Source: JAJXZP01 sp963787185
GTDB taxonomy: Bacteria > Spirochaetota > Spirochaetia > Treponematales > Rectinemataceae
Length of the DNA stretch: 64,000 nt
Reading direction: 5' to 3'
Assembly (NCBI GenBank): GCA_963787185.1
Contig: CAWBCC010000010.1
Location: 186,001-250,000, forward strand
Part shown: positions 34,359 through 43,123 of the stretch, in pieces
How the letters are laid out: every line of letters begins with the position of its first letter
How positions within the stretch are numbered: the stretch's first letter is position 1
Position numbers and translations under genes: made by a program
The notes under the pieces: model-generated
The model's database searches: none
Seen by the model: the letters and a program-made list of their open reading frames with translations, nothing else
What the model was told of the DNA's origin: nothing

Positions 34359-35405
34359 CTACAGTTTTGCCAGTTCCGCTTTCAGATCCATTTTCGAGTA
34401 GTACTGATCGTTAATGAATTTCTGGAAGCCATTGAGGTCGGTGCTCCAATAATCAAGCATGACATCGTGAAGATCGATATTCGTGTCGGTTCCCATGCCG
34501 ATCTTTCCATTTATGATCTGCATCATCGTGTCCATGATTTTGATGGAAAACGTTTTAGGTGTTAGCGCCATACACATCTTGAGGGACGAGTTCGGGTTGG
34601 CCAAACGCAGCACCTCTTGTTCCGATCCGTCGATACTTACGAAGAGCTCCGAGATCGGTTTGCCATTTATAGCCTTCCCCCTGCCCGCAGCCTCAAATGC
34701 AGCGATGCCACCTAGCGCTGAGTCGCCGTTGAGCCCGAAGACCATGTTGACTTCCGGATGGGATTGGAGAAGATCCTCGGCCGCGGCCATGGCCTTGTCC
34801 CTAACTCCGCCGGCGTCGAGCATTGCTACGACAGTTGCATCCTTCGCAACACTTTTAACGCCAGCGATGAATGCCAGCGTTCTGTCGTGTTCTACTGTAA
34901 TGACCGAAGGGAGACCGAGTGACGCTAGCATTATCGGCTTGTCGGGATACCATTCTTTCCACTTCTTTGCCGCAAAAACTCCCATTTGAAAGGACATGTC
35001 CGCTTCGCTTAGATGCATGTGGGGATTATGAGCCTTCGTCGGTTTATTGACGAAAGTGAGCACAGGAATATTTGCCTTCTGGGCCTCTACTACGAACGGG
35101 CTTATCGCTTCTCCGTCCTCTGGCTGAATAATGATCCCATCCACCTTCCTGGAGATCAGATCCTCCATATCGTTCGCCATCACCTCAGCACTCGACTTCC
35201 CGTCGAGTATAATTGTGTCGACACCGATCTTTTTCCCATATTCTGCGAATGCCCGGGCGTCCGCCTGTTGATATGGCATGCTGAGATCGAATTCGATCCT
35301 GCCAATCAGTTTTTTGGGGGTCCCTTGTGCACTGATAGAGACTGCAGCGATCAACACCAAAGCTGTGATCCCCGCGATCCTCATGATGCCCTTTCGATTG
35401 TCCAT
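34359..35405 (-). CDS. Periplasmic sugar-binding protein of ABC transporter
   Basis: 348 residues. A signal peptide (core IAGITALVLIAAVSIS, cleaved near SAQG) precedes a Peripla_BP_4 domain starting KLIGRIEFDLSMPYQQADAR. DGIIIQPEDGEAISPFVVEAQ is the usual hinge region. The ATG at 35405 is behind GGAGAG. The same frame is open upstream to 35714, where it passes through a fragment of a different binding-protein gene. It is the first gene of the UroD-containing operon. About 80 bp of this gene (35157-35240) recurs at 39839-39922 as a remnant. Confidence 0.9.
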   Translation of the reverse strand: MDNRKGIMRIAGITALVLIAAVSISAQGTPKKLIGRIEFDLSMPYQQADARAFAEYGKKIGVDTIILDGKSSAEVMANDMEDLISRKVDGIIIQPEDGEAISPFVVEAQKANIPVLTFVNKPTKAHNPHMHLSEADMSFQMGVFAAKKWKEWYPDKPIMLASLGLPSVITVEHDRTLAFIAGVKSVAKDATVVAMLDAGGVRDKAMAAAEDLLQSHPEVNMVFGLNGDSALGGIAAFEAAGRGKAINGKPISELFVSIDGSEQEVLRLANPNSSLKMCMALTPKTFSIKIMDTMMQIINGKIGMGTDTNIDLHDVMLDYWSTDLNGFQKFINDQYYSKMDLKAELAKL

Positions 35406-35551
35406 TGCCTTTCTCTCCTGATTCCTAAAGTTAGTCTGTTCTTGCATGCTGCTAGGTCGCACGCAACCAAAAACTCTGTCCGGCTCGAGTCCTGTCCCAC
35501 CGCTCGTCATTATGCGCCTCATCCCTCCTTCACGAAGCGCGTAGAAGGGAG

Positions 35552-35714
35552 ACAAATCGAATCCCGCTACGTAAAGATCACGCATTCCTTTCATTGTCTC
35601 AGCAGAGATTGCAGCTCCTTCGGTGTCAGACTGTCCCGTACAGAGAATGGCGCTGATGCTAGCATCAGATTCAAGGACCCGATGGATAGAATCCGCTGGC
35701 CTGGAGCCGAACAC
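35552..35714 (-). pseudogene. Fragment of a paralogue of the signal-less binding protein
   Basis: The translation ASISAILCTGQSDTEGAAIS and MKGMRDLYVAGFDLSP nearly matches the internal region of the protein at 29645-30523, with roughly 78% DNA identity over about 150 bp. Similarity stops abruptly on both sides. It lies just upstream of the binding-protein gene at 35405. It is the trace of an earlier gene copy deleted by recombination. Confidence 0.8.
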
Positions 35715-35736
35715 AGATCTGACTCGAACTGCAGGT

Positions 35737-35772
35737 GGGCCTCTGATGAATCCAGCGGCTCATCAGAGGCCC
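35737..35772 (-). terminator. 13-bp hairpin after binding-protein gene
   Basis: GGGCCTCTGATGA (35737-35749) and TCATCAGAGGCCC (35760-35772) pair perfectly around a 10-nt loop, 5 nt past the binding-protein stop at 35778. No U-tract follows, so it may act as a 3' stability element or a rho-assisted terminator. Confidence 0.55.
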
Positions 35773-35777
35773 GTATA

Positions 35778-36908
35778 TCAGTCGTACAGAAGCTGAGCGA
35801 TATCCGGCTGGTCCATGTTCGTGGAGTCGTAGAACTTGGCGCCGGTGTCGACGTTGGCGACGGCCTCGCCCTTTACCGCCTTGTAGGCGATCTCCATGGA
35901 GTCATAGCCGATCATGTACGGATCCTGGGTGATGGCGCCCAGGAAGTACTTGTTGCGGACGGCTGCCTTCAACGCCTTGCCGGCGTCGAATCCGACGACT
36001 ACGAGGCCGGGGAACTGCGTGGGCAGGGCAGTGCCATCATTGGAGGCCGCGAGAAGGCCATCCACAGTGCCCTCGTTGGAGCAAAAGATACCGAGGATGT
36101 GCTCGGACTGGACGCGGTTAAGGATAGCCTGGGCCGTGTTGGTGGCGTCGGTGGTCTTCGCGGAGGCGGGGACCTCGCAGTCGATGATGACGGCGCTGCC
36201 ACTGATCGGGCTGTCGGGAGCGATGAAGGCCGGGTTGCCGACCACCTTGATGTCACTGGCGGGGTGGTTGCCCTGGGTCTCGATGAGCTTGACCATCTCG
36301 TCACGGAAGCCCTTACCGCGGTCGGAGACCGACTGGCTGGTGGCGTCCTGGTTGAAGTCGACGATGGTCACCGGGTTGGCGGCCGTGGCAGCCATGATCT
36401 TGTCCTTGATGACCGGGAACATCTTCTGCGCGGCGAGGCCGGCGGCGGCGTAGCTGTTCGTGGCCGCGGTCGCGTAAATGGCGCCCTTTGGGGCATTGGG
36501 CACGCCGGAATCGAAGCCGATGATCGGGATGTGCCGCCTCATGGCCTCATTGAGCTGGTCCATGACCGAGTTGGTGTCGAGGGCTGCGAGGCAGATGGCG
36601 CTGGGATTCTTCGCGAGCTCGTTGACGAGCATCTGGACCTGTGGCTGGATGTCCGCCTCAGTGGGCGGCCCCTCGAAGGTCATCTGGATGCCGAGCTTCT
36701 TGGCGGCGGCCTGGGCACCGTGCATGACAGTCTGCCAGTACTGGAACTCGAAGCCCTTCGAAATCATGGGAATGAAAATCTTGCTATTCGAGGCGCTCGC
36801 GCCTTGCGCTCCGCTCTCCTGCGTGCCGTTGGCGAACGCGGGGATCGCCAGGGCGACGAAGAGAACGGCCGTAACGATAGCCATTCCCATCTTTCTGGAA
36901 ATACTCAT
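35778..36908 (-). CDS. Periplasmic sugar-binding protein of ABC transporter
   Basis: 376 residues. The signal peptide (MGMAIVTAVLFVALAIPAFA core) is followed by a low-complexity NGTQESGAQGASASNS linker and a Peripla_BP_4 domain with FIPMISKGFEFQYWQ and CLAALDTNSVMDQLNEA. AGGAGG precedes the ATG at 36908, an arrangement identical to that at 6278. It is the last gene of the operon that begins with the isomerase at 42689, and its stop is followed by a perfect hairpin. GC content and codon bias are higher than in the kinase and isomerase genes upstream. Confidence 0.92.
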   Translation of the reverse strand: MSISRKMGMAIVTAVLFVALAIPAFANGTQESGAQGASASNSKIFIPMISKGFEFQYWQTVMHGAQAAAKKLGIQMTFEGPPTEADIQPQVQMLVNELAKNPSAICLAALDTNSVMDQLNEAMRRHIPIIGFDSGVPNAPKGAIYATAATNSYAAAGLAAQKMFPVIKDKIMAATAANPVTIVDFNQDATSQSVSDRGKGFRDEMVKLIETQGNHPASDIKVVGNPAFIAPDSPISGSAVIIDCEVPASAKTTDATNTAQAILNRVQSEHILGIFCSNEGTVDGLLAASNDGTALPTQFPGLVVVGFDAGKALKAAVRNKYFLGAITQDPYMIGYDSMEIAYKAVKGEAVANVDTGAKFYDSTNMDQPDIAQLLYD

Positions 36909-36991
36909 TTGAACCTCCTGTACATCATTGCCCCGAACATCCGCCCGGGACATTATCGCCATGATCTCATGCCCGCTCCCGCGGGCCTTAA

Positions 36992-38278
36992 TCATTCGCC
37001 AGCCTTCTCCTTGATAAGCTCGTCGCGCTTGAGCATCTCGGAGAACTCATGGTCAGCCGTGCGCTCCTCCGCGCGCATCTTTGCCTGTTCCGCCTTCTCC
37101 TTTACCTTCATCCTGCGGAACGTCGATTTCGACTCGGCCCGCGCGGCGGCGATCTCCTTGCTCATCGCGGCGGCCTTGGTCTGGTCGCCCGTGGACCTGA
37201 TCGCGGCAAACTCGTGCCGCATCGCCGCCAGCTTGTCGGCCATCTCGGCCTTGTAGCTGTCCGCCGGCGTCTCGATGCGCACCTCGGAAGCCTTCTTGTT
37301 GCGGTACATGTCGAGGAGCACGGCGCCGATGACGATGACGCCCGTGAAGAAGGTCTGCCAGTGCGCCTGCAGGTTCAAGGCGGGCAGGCCTGTGGCGAGC
37401 ACCGACATGATGAACACGCCGATGACGGTGCCCCAGATGGTGCCGATGCCTCCCGAGAGCGAGGTGCCACCGATGACCGCAGCCGCGATCGCGTAGAGCT
37501 CGAAACCCTGCCCCTGGGCGGGCAGAACCGTAGTGTAGATGGCCGCGTAGGAGATGCCGCCGATGCCCGCGGTGGCTCCGGCGATGACGTAGACCAGCAT
37601 CTGCCACTTCTTGACGTCGACGCCCGAAAGCCGCGCGGCCTCGATGTTGCTGCCGATGGCATAGGTGTATCGGCCCAGCTTGGTGTTGGACAGGATCAAG
37701 TGACAGATCACGCCTATCACGATCAGGAGAAGGGCGCCCGTGGGGATCATCCCCCCGGTCGGGCTCAGATACAAGAACATGTCCTTGAACCAGCCGCCCG
37801 GTTGCCCGCGGATCGGGAAGGTGGCGCTCTGCACGTTGGACACGATGGAGCCCACACCCATCGAGATCATCATGGTGCCCAGCGTGACGATGAAGGGCGG
37901 CATCTTGAGCCGCGAAACGAAGATACCGTTGAAGAAGCCGAAGGCGGTTCCCACGAGGATGATGAGGAGAAGCGAGGGCACCATCGGCAGACCGTGCTTG
38001 AGCGCGACGCCGCCGATGAGGGTCGAGGCCATCATGACCGTGCCGACGGAGAGGTCGATGCCTCCCGAGATGATTACGAAAGTGACGCCCATCGAGATGA
38101 AGCCGATGTAGAAGGCGGCGTCGACGATGTTGACCAGCGTCGGATAGGTGAAGTAGTCGCGGCCGAAAATGCCGAAGAAGACGTAGAGGATGAGCAGGGC
38201 GGCCGGCGCCAGCACGTACTTGAGTCCCCGCTCCTTGAACCGCTGCATGCGGCTGATACCGATATTCCCCGTAGCCAT
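36992..38278 (-). CDS. Sugar ABC transporter permease with long charged C-terminal extension
   Basis: 428 residues. Residues 1 to about 325 are a normal RbsC-like permease (ISGGIDLSVGTVMMAST and AAVIGGTSLSGGIG). About 100 further residues form a hydrophilic, Lys/Glu/Ala/Arg-rich tail (for example KAEMADKLAAMRHEFAAIRS and KEKAEQAKMRAEERTADHEF), probably helical or coiled coil and cytoplasmic. Ordinary RbsC proteins end soon after the last membrane span. The ATG at 38278 lies nine nt after GGGAG; the ATPase stop is 5 nt upstream. The tail could dock a cytosolic partner or the ATPase. Confidence 0.88.
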   Translation of the reverse strand: MATGNIGISRMQRFKERGLKYVLAPAALLILYVFFGIFGRDYFTYPTLVNIVDAAFYIGFISMGVTFVIISGGIDLSVGTVMMASTLIGGVALKHGLPMVPSLLLIILVGTAFGFFNGIFVSRLKMPPFIVTLGTMMISMGVGSIVSNVQSATFPIRGQPGGWFKDMFLYLSPTGGMIPTGALLLIVIGVICHLILSNTKLGRYTYAIGSNIEAARLSGVDVKKWQMLVYVIAGATAGIGGISYAAIYTTVLPAQGQGFELYAIAAAVIGGTSLSGGIGTIWGTVIGVFIMSVLATGLPALNLQAHWQTFFTGVIVIGAVLLDMYRNKKASEVRIETPADSYKAEMADKLAAMRHEFAAIRSTGDQTKAAAMSKEIAAARAESKSTFRRMKVKEKAEQAKMRAEERTADHEFSEMLKRDELIKEKAGE

Positions 38279-38283
38279 GCTGC

Positions 38284-39804
38284 TCAACTCCCTGCGAGGA
38301 CTGCCTGATGTCCCATCGTGGCAAGTTCCATGATGGCCTCTTGGCTAGCCTCTTCGATTTTCAGCTCCCCGGTTTTCCGGCCTTCGGACATGACGAGGAT
38401 GCGATCGCTCATGCGCAAAATTTCCGGCAGCTCCGACGAGATCATGATGATCGACTTGCCCTCGCGGGTGAGTCCGTTCATCAGGGTGTAGATTTCGCTC
38501 TTGGCCCCGACGTCGATGCCGCGTGTGGGCTCGTCGAAGATGAGGATGTCGCAGTTGCGTATGAGCCATTTCGCGACGACCACCTTCTGCTGGTTGCCGC
38601 CCGACAAGTTGCGCAGCAGCTGCTCGAGAGAGGGCGTCTTGATGCTGAGCTTATCGATGTATTCCTGGGTGACTGCCCGGACCTTCTTCGCGTAGACGAA
38701 CAGACCGCGCTGGAACTGGTCGTAGGTCGCCATCACCGTATTGTCCTTGACGCTTAGGTTGACGGCGAGCCCGAAGCGCTTTCGATCCTCGGAGAGATAG
38801 CCGATCCCGGTCGCCACGGCGTCTTCGGGTGATCGGATCTTGATGCGCTTGCCGTTCACCTCGATCGTCCCGCTCCGGACCTCGTCGGCGCCGAAGATCG
38901 CCCGCGCCGTCTCGGTCCTGCCCGCGCCAATGAGGCCGGCCAGCCCGAGTATCTCGCCCTTACGGAGTTCGAAGCTGACATTGCGGACGAGCTTGCCGGC
39001 ATTGAGTTTATGCACGCGCAGGACCACCGGCGCATCGGGTACGACCGCGCTCTTGGCCTTGGGCTGCTCGTAGATGACCCGCCCCACCATCATGTTGATG
39101 ATCTGCTGTTTCGTGACCTCGGAAGTCTTCTTGGTGTCGACCAGCTCGCCGTCGCGGAGGACGGTGACGCGGTCGGTGATCTGATGGATCTCCTCGAGGC
39201 GGTGGGAGATATGAATCATGCCGACGCCCCGGCCGGCCAGATCGCGCATGATGGCGAAAAGCTCCGAGATTTCCGTGTCCGTGAGCGCCGCCGTCGGCTC
39301 GTCGAGAATGAGGATCCGCAGGCAATGCGAGACGGCCTTGGCGATCTCCACCATCTGCTGCCTGCCCACCGTGAGGCGCCCCACCTGCTCGGTGGGATCG
39401 ATGTTCATCTTGAGCCGCTTGAACAGCTCCTCGGCGCGCCGATTCTGCTCGCGTTTGTCGAGCAGAATGCCGCCCAGCATCGTCGACTCCCGACCGATGA
39501 AGATGTTCTGCGCCACCGTGAGATGATCCATCATGTTCAATTCCTGATGGATGATCCCGATCCCCATCTCGAGCGCGTGCTTGGGATCGCGCGGATTGAA
39601 GAGATGGCCCAGGTAGTGTATCTGCCCCGAATCCTTGGAATTGATCCCGACGAGAACCTTCATTAACGTGGATTTGCCCGCCCCGTTCTCGCCGACGAGC
39701 GCGTGGATCTCGCCCTCGTCGAGATCGAAATCCACTTGACGCAGGGCGTGTACGCTCGTGAAACGTTTATCGATTTTTACCATCGATAGAAGTCTATTGG
39801 CCAC
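38284..39804 (-). CDS. Sugar ABC transporter ATP-binding protein, RbsA-like
   Basis: 506 residues, two nucleotide-binding domains: GENGAGKST, LTVGRQQMVEIAKAV, LDEPTAALTD in the first; GLIGAGRTE, LSGGNQQKVVVAKWL and IFDEPTRGIDVG in the second. The start is GTG at 39804, 8 nt after AAGGAG; another GTG at 39810 is too close to that site. Upstream lies a remnant of a binding-protein gene that overlaps the end of the kinase gene. It works with the extended permease and the binding protein downstream. Confidence 0.92.
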   Translation of the reverse strand: MANRLLSMVKIDKRFTSVHALRQVDFDLDEGEIHALVGENGAGKSTLMKVLVGINSKDSGQIHYLGHLFNPRDPKHALEMGIGIIHQELNMMDHLTVAQNIFIGRESTMLGGILLDKREQNRRAEELFKRLKMNIDPTEQVGRLTVGRQQMVEIAKAVSHCLRILILDEPTAALTDTEISELFAIMRDLAGRGVGMIHISHRLEEIHQITDRVTVLRDGELVDTKKTSEVTKQQIINMMVGRVIYEQPKAKSAVVPDAPVVLRVHKLNAGKLVRNVSFELRKGEILGLAGLIGAGRTETARAIFGADEVRSGTIEVNGKRIKIRSPEDAVATGIGYLSEDRKRFGLAVNLSVKDNTVMATYDQFQRGLFVYAKKVRAVTQEYIDKLSIKTPSLEQLLRNLSGGNQQKVVVAKWLIRNCDILIFDEPTRGIDVGAKSEIYTLMNGLTREGKSIIMISSELPEILRMSDRILVMSEGRKTGELKIEEASQEAIMELATMGHQAVLAGS

Positions 39805-39838
39805 GTGCACGACTCCTTTCTTTTCGATCCATCTCGAT

Positions 39839-39935
39839 CAGATCTTCCATTTCGTTCGCCATCACCTCAGCACTCGACTTCCCCTTAAGCATGATTGTGT
39901 CGACACCGATCTTTTTTCCATGCTGGGCACACCAC
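39839..39935 (-). pseudogene. Fragment of a sugar-binding-protein gene at the kinase/ATPase junction
   Basis: In the frame offset from the kinase, the minus strand reads GKKIGVDTIMLKGKSSAEVM followed by ANEMEDLIE, nearly the same as residues of the binding protein at 34359-35405. About 80 bp (39839-39922) match 35157-35240 at high DNA identity. The fragment is fused to the 3' end of the kinase gene and then to the leader of the ATPase gene. It marks a recombination or deletion joint. Confidence 0.85.
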
Positions 39936-41433
39936 CGAGACAGCACTCCGCAGTCACCATTCGATAATGGGTATATGCCGCATCCCAATCCTCACAGTCC
40001 ACCGGTTCATACCTGTCCAATTTGAAAGAACGACTAACGAGCCATCTAGCCTCTTCGAGGTCGGCCACCTTACCTATCGCGATTGCTTGCTGAAGAATGT
40101 TGCCAATAGATGTAGCTTCCGCTGGACCAGCGACCACTTCCCTGTGCATAGCGTTGGCCGCCATACGGCAAATCGTCTTGTTTTTCGAACCACCACCAAC
40201 GATATGTATGATCGACAAGTAGTGTCCGTAGACACGCTCCAAGTCGTCTAAGGTTTTCCTATAAGTCATTGCAAGACTCTCAAGTACACAGCGAGCAATC
40301 GCCCCCTTCGAACGAGGAACAGGTTGCGATGTGCTAGCGCAGAATTGTTTGATTCTTTCGGGCATATTCCCTGGAGCGAGAAAATAATCATCTTCAGTAT
40401 TTATGAAGGATAAAAATGGTTCGGCAGATTCGATCATTGCCTCCAAGGTCTCGAAATCAATATCCTCTGCCTTCCGATGCCAATCTGCCCGACATTCTTG
40501 AACGACCCAAAGGCCAGGAATGAGCTTCGAAAAGCAAATGATCCCGGGCAGTCCGATCTCATTTGAGAAACCACTTCTGAAGGCATCATCTGTAAGGATA
40601 GGCCCACGGGTCTCGATGCCCATAATTGACCAAGTGCCACAGCTGATATACGCGCGCTCAACCGGATCCGTCGGAATTGAAACGATCGCCGACTGCGTAT
40701 CGTGTTCTGCTACTGCTACGACAGGAATGCGGCTTATCCCTGCAGTAACGGCGATCTTTTCTTTGAGTGTTCCGGCCACGTTCCCACATTGGACGATGTC
40801 TGGCATCACGTCTGGAGAAAGGCCAATTGCTTCGAATATTTTTGCACAGGGCTTCCGATCCCCTATCTTCAGCAATTGAGAAGTTCCGACGATGCTGTAT
40901 TCCGTTCCCAGTTCTCCTGTCAGGAGATAATTGAAAAGGTCCGGCATGAATAGCAGTTTTCTCGCCTTCCCAATTAGGTCGGGACGATCTCGGACCAATG
41001 AAAACAATTGAAAAATGCTATTGAATGGGAGACTCTGCACCCCGGTTAGCCTGAAGAGGTCAGATTTCGGAATAATCCTGGATATAGCCTGCAAAGCACC
41101 ATCTGAATATGGATCCCTGTAATTGTGTGGTTCATCAAGCAGAAGCCCACGATCATCCAACAACCCGAAATCGATGCCCCACGTGTCAACGGCCATAGAA
41201 TCTATATCGCTGTGACCAGCCTTAGCGCAAGTTCTTATTCCCTTGATTAAATTGTCGAAAAGGGCAAGGGAATCCCAATGAATCGAGCCTTCCTTCTCTA
41301 GGGGAACATTCTCGAACTCGTAGAAACCCTGAAGTGAAATCTTATCATGTTCGAGAATACCAAGAATGGCCCTTCCATGACTCGCCCCGATATCAAATGC
41401 AAGTCCTTTGAATGACTGGCGCTTTGGTCCCAT
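39862..41433 (-). CDS. rhaB: FGGY-family carbohydrate kinase, rhamnulokinase-like
   Basis: 523 residues in the open frame. The start FKGLAFDIGASHGRAILG and VDTWGIDFGLLDDRG, then YRDPYSDG, are characteristic of rhamnulokinase and relatives. CGTWSIMGIETRGP and IHIVGGGSKNKTICRMAANA form the second ATP-binding lobe. The kinase proper ends near the AYTHYRM residues. The last 30 codons read through a foreign fragment of a binding-protein gene in another frame, so the natural stop has been lost but the core is intact. It is preceded by a sugar isomerase/epimerase (11 nt). The probable product is a ketose 1-phosphate for aldolase cleavage; the aldolase is not adjacent. Confidence 0.83.
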   Translation of the reverse strand: MGPKRQSFKGLAFDIGASHGRAILGILEHDKISLQGFYEFENVPLEKEGSIHWDSLALFDNLIKGIRTCAKAGHSDIDSMAVDTWGIDFGLLDDRGLLLDEPHNYRDPYSDGALQAISRIIPKSDLFRLTGVQSLPFNSIFQLFSLVRDRPDLIGKARKLLFMPDLFNYLLTGELGTEYSIVGTSQLLKIGDRKPCAKIFEAIGLSPDVMPDIVQCGNVAGTLKEKIAVTAGISRIPVVAVAEHDTQSAIVSIPTDPVERAYISCGTWSIMGIETRGPILTDDAFRSGFSNEIGLPGIICFSKLIPGLWVVQECRADWHRKAEDIDFETLEAMIESAEPFLSFINTEDDYFLAPGNMPERIKQFCASTSQPVPRSKGAIARCVLESLAMTYRKTLDDLERVYGHYLSIIHIVGGGSKNKTICRMAANAMHREVVAGPAEATSIGNILQQAIAIGKVADLEEARWLVSRSFKLDRYEPVDCEDWDAAYTHYRMVTAECCLGGVPSMEKRSVSTQSCLRGSRVLR

Positions 41434-41444
41434 TTATCGATCCT

Positions 41445-42689
41445 TCATGAAGGTGAACAATGTTGGTCCGCCACTTTTCGCGTTTCACTCATTGGAACCA
41501 GTTGATCAAGTGACAGCCCATCAATGGGGATGAAACGACGCCAATAAGCCACTGAGAACTCAAGACTGCGTATGATATTCATGGAGAGTTCTGAAGTCTT
41601 GAAAAAAATTTCCAACGTCAGGTAAATGTCTGTGCATCGGGGAGGAAGGCCGCCCGGGGTGGGGTTGCGGTAGGATTGGGCCAGGGCTTCGAGAACTTTC
41701 AAGCCCGTGATCCTGCCGTTGGTATTGAATTCGTGCGTGAAGGGCTGATGGGAAGAACTCGTACCATCCGTTTGCTGTAGGTGGATGATCGGCGAAAAAC
41801 AGCCTACTCTGCTGAGCCATGCATAGGGGTCGGCATCTTCCACAGTTGCGAACAGATACGGGTGCGAGTCCATCTCGATCCGCATTTTTTCCATCTCTAT
41901 GTTTATTTGAGTCTGGTCCCTGGTGGTCCTGCAACGTTCCAGGATATCTATACAACTATTCGGCCCGATCCAGATTTTCTCGGCATTTGGCACATCGATA
42001 GGCGCAGAAGAGGGATTGACGGCCATGCGGATCGCTTCTTCGCTAGGTCGCCTGAATAGCCTCTGGGCAGTCTGATGACCTGTATCTATTGTTATGTAGA
42101 AAGGATAAGCATTTCGCCCATTTACTTTCTCGAGCAAAGATTCCGCGCCGGAAATCGTCCAAGGAATTTGATGAGGAGTATACATCTGTTCTACCCCTAG
42201 AGTTGTCCGACCATGCTTACCTGCGAATTCGGCAAGATCGGCAAATCGGTCAAAGAGTTCCGTTTGCATGGCCTCATATTGCGAACTGTCCTGTAGGACA
42301 CTGTCATTGAATGCATGACAATAGAATCCAACTCCTGCCCCAAGTTTTTCAGCCATTAGGATAAGGCTTTCCATCCAATCGTGATGAAACTTATTCCGGT
42401 TCCTTCTATCGGTATGAGCGAGACCGAGCGTTGAGTAGGTACCATGGCCGGAATGCAGGTTGACAACGCGTAGGCCGCGTCGGATCGATTGTCGCCGGAC
42501 CTCTTCTATCCAATCGTTGAGGTATTCTCCATCCATGTAAAGTGGGTCGCACTCGGTATCCGTGCTTGCCTCGATGTTTTTCAATCCAAGACCAGCGACA
42601 ATCTCCATCCACTCCGAGGGACGGGTCCACCGTTTTGAAGCGAAGCAGTTATCGATAGCGAGGTGAACTCGTGGAAGTGCTTCAGTCAT
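41445..42689 (-). CDS. Xylose-isomerase-like TIM-barrel sugar isomerase/epimerase
   Basis: 414 residues from the ATG at 42689, which has AGGAGGG nine nt upstream. Features of the AP-endonuclease-2/sugar-epimerase TIM barrel are LGLKNIEASTD, VNLHSGHGTYS, LGVEQMYTPHQIPWT (metal-binding Glu), ITIDTGHQTAQR (Asp/His) and a late HLQQTDG. The length exceeds that of common epimerases (about 290), resembling erythrulose- or tagaturonate-type members; the substrate is unknown. It is the first gene of a leftward operon with the rhamnulokinase-like kinase and the importer. It is divergent from an RpiR regulator, which suggests isomerisation of the imported sugar before phosphorylation. Confidence 0.72.
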   Translation of the reverse strand: MTEALPRVHLAIDNCFASKRWTRPSEWMEIVAGLGLKNIEASTDTECDPLYMDGEYLNDWIEEVRRQSIRRGLRVVNLHSGHGTYSTLGLAHTDRRNRNKFHHDWMESLILMAEKLGAGVGFYCHAFNDSVLQDSSQYEAMQTELFDRFADLAEFAGKHGRTTLGVEQMYTPHQIPWTISGAESLLEKVNGRNAYPFYITIDTGHQTAQRLFRRPSEEAIRMAVNPSSAPIDVPNAEKIWIGPNSCIDILERCRTTRDQTQINIEMEKMRIEMDSHPYLFATVEDADPYAWLSRVGCFSPIIHLQQTDGTSSSHQPFTHEFNTNGRITGLKVLEALAQSYRNPTPGGLPPRCTDIYLTLEIFFKTSELSMNIIRSLEFSVAYWRRFIPIDGLSLDQLVPMSETRKVADQHCSPS

Positions 42690-42770
42690 AGAGCGTATCC
42701 CTCCTGGTACAATCGAGTCTTTATGGATCCGCAAGATAACAGCTGATCTGAACGCAGGATATTACATGTT

Positions 42771-42828
42771 TCATATTTTGTCAAATAAAATGATACAAAT
42801 TACATCATTATTTCATGGGAAAAATGAT
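42771..42828. promoter_or_regulatory. AT-rich control region with two imperfect palindromes
   Basis: Segments 42771-42793 (TCATATTTTG...AAAATGA) and 42804-42828 (ATCATTATTTC...GAAAAATGAT) are imperfect inverted repeats with TTTCA/TGAAA-like cores, as often seen for RpiR regulators. They lie 80-140 bp before the isomerase start and 300 bp before the RpiR gene. They are probably operators or promoter for the leftward operon. The rest of 42690-43123 is AT-rich without a gene. Confidence 0.45.
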
Positions 42829-43123
42829 AAGACTTGGTAAGACGCTTAGAGAGGGCTGTGCATTCGGAGATGAAGGAAGAATGGTATTTATTCGTTAATA
42901 CTATATGTCATAATGTATTATAGAATTGCCATAGAAGATTGATGCAAATACTGTTCAATATAATGTAAACTTGATGGTTTTTGTATCTCAATGGATGAAG
43001 AACTTGACGACTCCATGATAGTCTGGCATCCTTAGCAAGTAAGTTTTTTCCCCTGATGCTAATATGATATCTTCCTGGGATTCTGATACCGACTTTGCCA
43101 GAAGGCAGAATAGGAGCCATGAG

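Noticed and set aside
35013..38308. Long plus-strand frames antisense to the binding-protein and permease genes
   Set aside because: Low-complexity Asp/Gly/Val/Arg translations without similarity; the minus-strand genes have clear family motifs.
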